Shown piece by piece: positions 51,870 through 57,260 of a DNA stretch of 57,260 nucleotides. The DNA comes from Proteiniphilum sp. Lineage in GTDB: Bacteria; Bacteroidota; Bacteroidia; Bacteroidales; Dysgonomonadaceae. The stretch is taken from positions 1 through 57,260 of the forward strand of contig JAHDQF010000025.1 of the NCBI GenBank assembly GCA_018433945.1. Reading direction: 5' to 3'. Numbering within the stretch: the stretch's first letter is position 1; each line of letters starts with the position of its first letter. Both the position numbers and the translations under genes were made by a program. Below the pieces are notes generated by a model, which saw only the letters and a list, made by a program, of their open reading frames with translations, did not search any database and had not been told where the DNA came from.

Positions 51870-52802
51870 ATGCGTAGAAAAATAAATGAGTACCTGCTGT
51901 TAACACTCAAAGGCATGGCGATGGGGGCAGCTGATGTTGTTCCGGGCGTTTCGGGTGGCACAATTGCCCTGATCACCGGGATCTATGAGGAGCTTATCTT
52001 CTCCATCAAATCGATAAACCTCAAAGCTTTGAAACTTCTCTTCACAGGGAAGGGTGCCGCTTTCTGGAAAGCCATTAACGGCAATTTTTTGCTGAGTGTG
52101 TTGCTGGGAATCGGCATCAGCATTTTCTCGCTGGCCAGGGGGCTGACCTATCTGCTGGAGCATTATCCCATTCTGGTATGGTCCTTCTTTTTTGGCCTTA
52201 TCATTGCATCTGCCATTTACGTGGCCCGAACCATCCAAACATGGAATGCAGGAGCTGTGATAGCAGGAATCGCCGGGATAGCAATCGCCTATTTTATTAC
52301 GGTGATTTCGCCAACAGAAGCAAACCCCACCTGGATCTATATCTTTTTTTCGGGTATGATTGCCATCTGTGCGATGATCCTGCCGGGTATCTCCGGAAGT
52401 TTTATCCTGGTATTGCTGGGTATGTACCCGTTTATCATGGGTGCTGTAGGCGATTTAAATATCCCGGTGTTGCTTGTTTTTGTAGCAGGTGCTGCGATTG
52501 GAATCATTGCCTTTTCCAATTTTCTTTCCTGGCTGCTGAAAAATTTTCACACCCTCACCATTGCTCTGTTGTCCGGATTTATGGTCGGCTCACTCAATAA
52601 GATCTGGCCCTGGAAAGAGGTCACCGAATCGTTTATCGACCGCCATGGAGAAGTGAGACCGCTAACGGAAAGGAACATATTACCCGGCACCTATGAGACC
52701 CTCACAGGAAATGAGTCCTGGTTGTGGGGCGCCATTTTTTTTCTGATTGCCGGTTTTGTCCTGATCTTTGCAATTGAGGGTGCCACAAAACGAAAAAAAT
52801 GA
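51870..52802 (+). CDS. DUF368 polyprenyl-phosphate transporter (PopT family)
   Basis: 310 residues with about eight hydrophobic segments. The family signature is near the start: GMAMGAADVVPGVSGGTIALITGIYEELI cut here to its core ADVVPGVSGGT, and it recurs as AICAMILPGISGSFILVLLGMY in the second half, the internal repeat typical of DUF368. Recent work assigns DUF368 proteins to transport of undecaprenyl phosphate back across the inner membrane for reuse in wall synthesis. It overlaps the next gene by 4 nt. Confidence 0.85.
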   Translation: MRRKINEYLLLTLKGMAMGAADVVPGVSGGTIALITGIYEELIFSIKSINLKALKLLFTGKGAAFWKAINGNFLLSVLLGIGISIFSLARGLTYLLEHYPILVWSFFFGLIIASAIYVARTIQTWNAGAVIAGIAGIAIAYFITVISPTEANPTWIYIFFSGMIAICAMILPGISGSFILVLLGMYPFIMGAVGDLNIPVLLVFVAGAAIGIIAFSNFLSWLLKNFHTLTIALLSGFMVGSLNKIWPWKEVTESFIDRHGEVRPLTERNILPGTYETLTGNESWLWGAIFFLIAGFVLIFAIEGATKRKK

Positions 52803-53296
52803 AGAGAATCGGGTTGCTCTCCGATACCCATGGCTACTGGGACGACAAGTACGTGACCTACTTCGCCCCCTGCGATGAAATATGGCATGCCGGCGATATC
52901 GGCTCGATGGAGCTGGCCGACCGCTTTGAGGCGTTGAAACCGTTCCGTGCCGTGTATGGCAATATCGACGACTACAAGACCCGGGCCGCCTATCCGCAGA
53001 CGCTGCGATTCACGCTCGAGAATGTGGATGTGCTGATGACTCATATCGGCGGTTACCCGGGCCGTTACGACCCCTCCATCCGCGCACAGCTGTATGCCCG
53101 TCCCCCCAAACTGTTTATCGCGGGACACTCGCATATTCTGAAGGTGATGTACGATAAAAAGCTGGAATGCCTGCATATGAACCCGGGTGCAGCGGGGAAG
53201 TATGGCTTCCACCGTGTGCGCACCCTGCTGCGTTTTGTGCTGGATGAGGGCGATATCAGAGAGCTGGAAGTGATTGAAATCGGCCAGCAGGTGTAA
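52799..53296 (+). CDS. Metallophosphoesterase, YfcE/MJ0936 type
   Basis: 165 residues. Calcineurin-like fold with the metal ligands in LLSDTHGYWD (D-x-H), WHAGDIGS (GD), VYGNIDDY (GNxD), LMTHIGGYPG (H) and FIAGHSHI (GHTH-type). The substrate is probably a small phosphodiester or phosphomonoester. The ATGA overlap with the DUF368 gene indicates translational coupling. Cytosolic, without signal peptide. Confidence 0.88.
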   Translation: MKRIGLLSDTHGYWDDKYVTYFAPCDEIWHAGDIGSMELADRFEALKPFRAVYGNIDDYKTRAAYPQTLRFTLENVDVLMTHIGGYPGRYDPSIRAQLYARPPKLFIAGHSHILKVMYDKKLECLHMNPGAAGKYGFHRVRTLLRFVLDEGDIRELEVIEIGQQV

Positions 53297-53339
53297 ACGA
53301 AATCATACCTGCAGATACAACAAATCACCTGTCATCCGA

Positions 53340-53981
53340 TCACCGGGGAAGCAAACCCGGGAAAACGGAGAGCACGATCCCCGCTACACCCACCAACATC
53401 AGCACGGAACCGACGCTCCTGTTGAGCAGCACCAGCCCCTTCCGGTTGAAATGTTTCCGCAGACGGGACACAAACAGGGAGAGGAGGAACCACCATAACA
53501 GTGCCGCGATGATAAGAGCACCCATCCCGGCAAGAAGCGATCCCCAGCCATGCGGTAAAGGGTTGAACGAAAAGCGGGCATAGAGACCCACATAGACCAG
53601 GATGATGGCTGCATTGGAGAAGGTGAGCAGAAACGCCGAAACAAAATCTTTCACATAACGTGTTTCTCCCGTTATCCTGTCGGGCCGCCATCCTTTCAAC
53701 GGATTGGTGCGATACACACCGATCCCGAAAAGGATCAGGATGATGCTTCCCAGCCACTGCAGCTCGCTTTCATGTACGGTGAGGAAGTCGGACATAAAAC
53801 TCAGCCCCACCAGTGTGATGAGAGCATAGATGATGTCAGAGAGCAACGCGCCCAAACCGGTGACAAAGCCATGCCACCGTCCCCGGTTGAGCGTGCGTTG
53901 AATGGTGAGCATGTTGAGCGGCCCCATGGGTAAGGAGACCAATAATCCGATGATAAAGCCCCGGGCAATTGTTTCGAGCAT
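53340..53981 (-). CDS. LysE-family exporter
   Basis: 213 residues from the ATG at 53981, with about six membrane segments. LETIARGFIIGLLVSLPMGPLNMLTIQRTLNRG is the LysE/RhtB-type N-terminus (the xPGP-like MGPLN motif), followed by FVTGLGALLSDIIYALITL and later FLLTFSNAAIILVYVGLYARF. Such proteins export amino acids or related small molecules; the substrate is unknown. A start at the GTG at 54023 is rejected because a TATCTTTG -7 box (54023-54030) overlaps it. Convergent with the phosphoesterase. Confidence 0.8.
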   Translation of the reverse strand: MLETIARGFIIGLLVSLPMGPLNMLTIQRTLNRGRWHGFVTGLGALLSDIIYALITLVGLSFMSDFLTVHESELQWLGSIILILFGIGVYRTNPLKGWRPDRITGETRYVKDFVSAFLLTFSNAAIILVYVGLYARFSFNPLPHGWGSLLAGMGALIIAALLWWFLLSLFVSRLRKHFNRKGLVLLNRSVGSVLMLVGVAGIVLSVFPGLLPR

Positions 53982-54022
53982 AACTAGGAATACAGGGGAG
54001 AGGATCGAAGATTCTTTCGCCA

Positions 54023-54030
54023 CAAAGATA
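54023..54030 (-). promoter_or_regulatory. -7 box for the LysE-family gene
   Basis: Minus-strand TATCTTTG. It overlaps the upstream GTG start candidate and so decides for the ATG at 53981, 42 nt further down. Confidence 0.6.
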
Positions 54031-54093
54031 CATTCATTCTCAAAACGAACAAAATGAGTTTTTCACCCCGAGGCATAGTTCAAAAAAGTTCCT

Positions 54094-54101
54094 TAACTTT
54101 G
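54094..54101 (+). promoter_or_regulatory. -7 box for purL
   Basis: TAACTTTG, 89 nt before the purL ATG. No clean -33 TTG. Confidence 0.5.
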
Positions 54102-54113
54102 TACATCCATTCA

Positions 54114-54142
54114 GACAGGCGGAAACCGCCGGGTAAACTGTC
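54114..54142 (+). promoter_or_regulatory. Structured purL leader
   Basis: GACAG (54114-54118) pairs with CTGTC (54138-54142), enclosing GCGG-AAA-CCGC (54119-54129). The block lies just after the expected transcription start. It does not match the purine riboswitch pattern that I know. May be a control element; function is inference. Confidence 0.35.
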
Positions 54143-54190
54143 CCGCTATTTCCTGCAACATTCATCTGGGTCAATCAAAAAACGAACGTT

Positions 54191-57100
54191 ATGATTTCAT
54201 TTTTCCATACACCTTCCCGTAGCGTGATTGCCGTACAATCGGAAGCTGCTTTTCCCGCTGAAACAGTCGAAAAGCTGACCTGGCTCTTCGGAAAAGCTGC
54301 GCTGCTTGAAGCAACGACCATCAACACCCCCTTTATCGGGCCCCGCCGCGAGATGATCACACCCTGGAGTACCTGCGCGGTGGAGATCACCCAGAACATG
54401 GGTATCGAAGGCATCACCCGCATGGAGGAGTATATACCCATACCGGAAAATGTTCCTTTCGATTTCGACCCGATGCTGCAGCGCAGGTACGAGCAGCTGG
54501 ATCAGGCACTCTTTACCATCGACAAGCAACCGGAAGAGATCCGCTATATCGATGACATCGCGGCGTACAACAGCGCGGAGGGTCTCGCCCTGAGTGAAGA
54601 AGAGATCGACTATCTCAACGACGTGAGTAAAAAGATGGGACGCCGCCTCACCGACAGCGAGGTGTTCGGCTTCTCACAGGTCAACTCGGAACATTGCCGC
54701 CACAAGATATTCAACGGGAAATTTATCATCGACGGTGAAGAAAAAGAACTCTCCCTCTTTCAACTGATCAAACGCACGTCGCAGGTCAACCCGAACAGCC
54801 TCATCTCCGCCTACAAAGACAATGTGGCCTTCGTGCAGGGGCCTGTCATTGAACAGTTTGCCCCTGCCAGCGGCGACAAGCCCGATTTTTTCCGGACAAA
54901 AGAGGTGGAGAGCGTGCTCTCGCTCAAAGCTGAAACACATAACTTCCCCACCACGGTGGAACCCTTCAACGGCGCCTCCACCGGCACCGGGGGGGAGATC
55001 CGCGACCGGCTCGCCGGCGGAAAAGGATCCCTTCCTGTGGCCGGAACGGCCGTCTATATGACCTCCTACCCGCGCCTGGAAGAGGGGCGCCCCTGGGAGC
55101 AGGTGATGCCGCCACGCCCCTGGCTCTACCAGACACCGGAACAAATACTGATCAAAGCCTCCAACGGCGCATCCGACTTTGGCAACAAATTCGGGCAGCC
55201 GCTGATCTGCGGTTCCGTGCTCACCTTTGAACATGCCGAGAACCAGAAGAAGTTTGGTTACGACAAGGTGATCATGTTAGCCGGGGGAGTGGGTTACGCC
55301 AACAAGCGCGACGCGAGGAAAGGTGATCCGCAGAGCGGCGAGAAGGTGGTGTTGCTGGGCGGCGACAACTACCGCATCGGCATGGGCGGTGGTGCCGTCT
55401 CATCGGTCAACACCGGCGAATACTCCACGGGGATTGAGCTGAACGCGGTACAGCGTGCCAACCCCGAGATGCAAAAACGGGTGGCCAACGTGATCCGCTC
55501 TTTGGCAGAGTCGGACGAGAATCCCATCGTCTCCATCCACGACCATGGTGCGGGCGGGCACCTGAACTGCTTCTCCGAGCTGGTTGAGCAGACCGGCGGG
55601 GTGATCGACATCGACAAGCTGCCGGTGGGCGACAAGACCCTCTCCGCGAAGGAGATCATCGGCAACGAGAGCCAGGAACGCATGGGGCTGCTGGCAAAAA
55701 AAGAGGATATTGAACGGATTGAACGGATCGCCTCACGCGAACGCTCCCCCATGTACGTGGTGGGCGAAACCACCGGCGACATGCGGTTTACCTTCCGCGG
55801 CAACGAGGGTGTCAACCCCATCGACATGGAGCTGGACGATTTCTTTGGCAAACCGCCGGTGACCGTGATGGAGGACAGCACCGTGGAGGAGGCCTACGAG
55901 GCTCCGGCATACAGCATTGCGGAACTCGGCACCTACATCGAGAACGTGCTGAAGCTGGAGGCGGTGGCCTGCAAAGACTGGCTCACCAACAAGGTGGACC
56001 GGTCGGTGACCGGGAAGATCGCCCGCCAGCAGTGCCAGGGAGAGATACAGCTGCCGCTGAGCGACTGCGGCGCCATCGCCCTCGACTACCGGGGCTATGC
56101 CGGCATGGCCACCTCACTGGGTCATGCACCTCAGGTGGCGATGACCGACCCGGCTGCCGGGTCGGTGATGGCCATTTCCGAAGCACTGACCAATATTGTC
56201 TTCGCACCACTGGTAAATGGATTGCAGAGTGTATCGCTCAGCGCCAACTGGATGTGGCCCTGCCGCAACCCGGGCGAGGATGCCCGTCTCTACAGGGCGG
56301 TGGAAGCCTGCTCCGGGTTCGCCGCTGAGCTGGGCATCAACATCCCCACCGGGAAGGACTCCCTTTCCATGACACAGAAGTATGGCGACGACAAGGTATT
56401 CGCTCCCGGTACTGTGATCATCTCCGCTGCCGCCGAGGTGAAGAATATCCGCCGCATCGTATCACCCGTGCTGGCATACATCAAAGGCACCTACCTCTAT
56501 TACATCGATTTCTCGTTCGACACCTTCAAACTGGGCGGATCGGCATTTGCCCAGACCATGGGCAGGGTGGGCGACGAAGCGCCAACAGTGACCGATGCCG
56601 AATATTTCAAGAATGCCTTTGCTGCCGTGCAGGAGCTCACCAGCCGTGGTCTCATTCTGGCGGGACATGATATCTCCGCCGGCGGTCTGGTCACCACGCT
56701 GCTGGAGATGTGCTTCGCCAACCCGCGGGGAGGAGTGGAAGCGCATCTCGACAAGATCCGGCATACCGACCTGATCAAGATCCTCTTCTCAGAAAACCCG
56801 GGCGTGGTGATCCAGGTGAAGCACCACCAGCTGGTGGAGAAGATACTGGACGACTATGGCGTGGGATATGCCATCGTGGCACGCCCCACCGAGGAGCGCA
56901 AGCTGGTGATCGCCCGTGAGGAGTTCCGGCAGGAGTTCGATATCGATCATCTGCGCGATGTGTGGTACAAGACATCCTACCTGCTCGACCGCAAGCAGAG
57001 CGGTGAGAAGTGTGCAGCCGATCGTTTCGCGAACTACAAGCAGCAGCCGCTGCAGTTCAGCTTCAACCCCTCTTTCACCGGGAAGATGGCCGATCTGGGC

Positions 57101-57260
57101 CTCGACCCCGACCGCGAGGAGCGCGGCGGCCTCACCGCGGCGATCATCCGCGAAAAAGGAACCAACGGAGAACGTGAAATGGCTTATGCCCTTTACCTGG
57201 CAGGCTTTGATGTGAAGGATGTGCACATGACCGACCTCACCTCGGGTCGCGAGACGCTGG
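54191..57260 (+). CDS. purL: Phosphoribosylformylglycinamidine synthase, 3' end outside window
   Basis: Fourth step of purine synthesis: FGAR plus glutamine and ATP to FGAM. The large single-chain form; the first 1023 codons are present and the frame is still open at the right edge. Visible: RLTDSEVFGFSQVNSEHCRHKIF cut here to QVNSEHCRHKIFNG, the nucleotide-binding SLKAETHNFPTTVEPFNGAS core KAETHNFPTTVEP, GTGGEIRDR, SIHDHGAGGHLNCFSEL, and the second half with TGKDSLSM and GHDISAGGLVTTLLEM. The glutaminase domain lies beyond the window. Preceded by a TAACTTTG box and a structured leader. Confidence 0.95.
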   Translation, partial: MISFFHTPSRSVIAVQSEAAFPAETVEKLTWLFGKAALLEATTINTPFIGPRREMITPWSTCAVEITQNMGIEGITRMEEYIPIPENVPFDFDPMLQRRYEQLDQALFTIDKQPEEIRYIDDIAAYNSAEGLALSEEEIDYLNDVSKKMGRRLTDSEVFGFSQVNSEHCRHKIFNGKFIIDGEEKELSLFQLIKRTSQVNPNSLISAYKDNVAFVQGPVIEQFAPASGDKPDFFRTKEVESVLSLKAETHNFPTTVEPFNGASTGTGGEIRDRLAGGKGSLPVAGTAVYMTSYPRLEEGRPWEQVMPPRPWLYQTPEQILIKASNGASDFGNKFGQPLICGSVLTFEHAENQKKFGYDKVIMLAGGVGYANKRDARKGDPQSGEKVVLLGGDNYRIGMGGGAVSSVNTGEYSTGIELNAVQRANPEMQKRVANVIRSLAESDENPIVSIHDHGAGGHLNCFSELVEQTGGVIDIDKLPVGDKTLSAKEIIGNESQERMGLLAKKEDIERIERIASRERSPMYVVGETTGDMRFTFRGNEGVNPIDMELDDFFGKPPVTVMEDSTVEEAYEAPAYSIAELGTYIENVLKLEAVACKDWLTNKVDRSVTGKIARQQCQGEIQLPLSDCGAIALDYRGYAGMATSLGHAPQVAMTDPAAGSVMAISEALTNIVFAPLVNGLQSVSLSANWMWPCRNPGEDARLYRAVEACSGFAAELGINIPTGKDSLSMTQKYGDDKVFAPGTVIISAAAEVKNIRRIVSPVLAYIKGTYLYYIDFSFDTFKLGGSAFAQTMGRVGDEAPTVTDAEYFKNAFAAVQELTSRGLILAGHDISAGGLVTTLLEMCFANPRGGVEAHLDKIRHTDLIKILFSENPGVVIQVKHHQLVEKILDDYGVGYAIVARPTEERKLVIAREEFRQEFDIDHLRDVWYKTSYLLDRKQSGEKCAADRFANYKQQPLQFSFNPSFTGKMADLGLDPDREERGGLTAAIIREKGTNGEREMAYALYLAGFDVKDVHMTDLTSGRETL

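Noticed and set aside
53982-54023. GTG start for the LysE-family gene at 54023
   Set aside because: It lies in the -7 box; the family N-terminus matches the ATG at 53981.
54094-54190. Purine riboswitch before purL
   Set aside because: The three-way junction and conserved loop sequences of that class were not found.

Overview
The window comes from a member of the Bacteroidota, most likely the Bacteroidales (a Dysgonomonadaceae-like genome fits, but this is a guess from protein resemblance). The grounds are many promoters of the Bacteroidota type (TTTG or TTG, about 17-23 nt, TAnnTTTG), mostly no Shine-Dalgarno sequences, a type III glutamine synthetase, two type IX secretion components (PorD/DUF4835 and a PorE-like OmpA lipoprotein), and Bacteroidota families such as DUF4301.

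Region 1 (1-5.9 kb) is an AT-rich accessory patch. It holds the 3' part of a DDE transposase-like gene, a small HTH protein whose C-terminus carries a double-glycine leader motif, an N-terminally short AbiEi-type antitoxin without its toxin, a pair of 25-bp repeats next to the last 62 codons of a lost AAA/DUF4143-type ATPase, an intact VapBC pair, a hypothetical protein, a luciferase-like monooxygenase with an FMN reductase, and a decayed minus-strand fragment. Region 2 (6.0-16.2 kb) is a nitrogen-assimilation block: glnN, gltB, gltD and asnB, with a cluster of tiny hairpins before asnB.

Region 3 (16.2-32.2 kb) is housekeeping and envelope: manC, tRNA-Leu, enolase, a three-gene membrane/periplasm operon (small membrane protein, OmpH/Skp-like, MarC-like), pepD, a secreted EEP-family nuclease, tatA-tatC, ridA, then a leftward group porE-porD-recN-rlmB, and DUF4301. 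Region 4 (32.5-49.6 kb) is core information processing: dnaK, rpsU with a structured leader, a tyrosine recombinase, hpf, tRNAs Thr-Tyr-Gly-Thr, tuf, tRNA-Trp, secE, nusG, rplK, rplA, rplJ, rplL, rpoB and rpoC, with RNA hairpins at several junctions.

Region 5 (49.6-57.3 kb) has ppk1, a DUF368 polyprenyl-phosphate transporter overlapping a phosphoesterase gene, a LysE-family exporter, and the first 1023 codons of purL, which runs off the right edge.

Most of the window is conventional. The parts that may repay a second look are the HTH/double-glycine hybrid protein, the collapsed ATPase locus with its repeats, and untranslated RNA structures at rpsU, rpoB-rpoC, the tRNA operon leader and purL.
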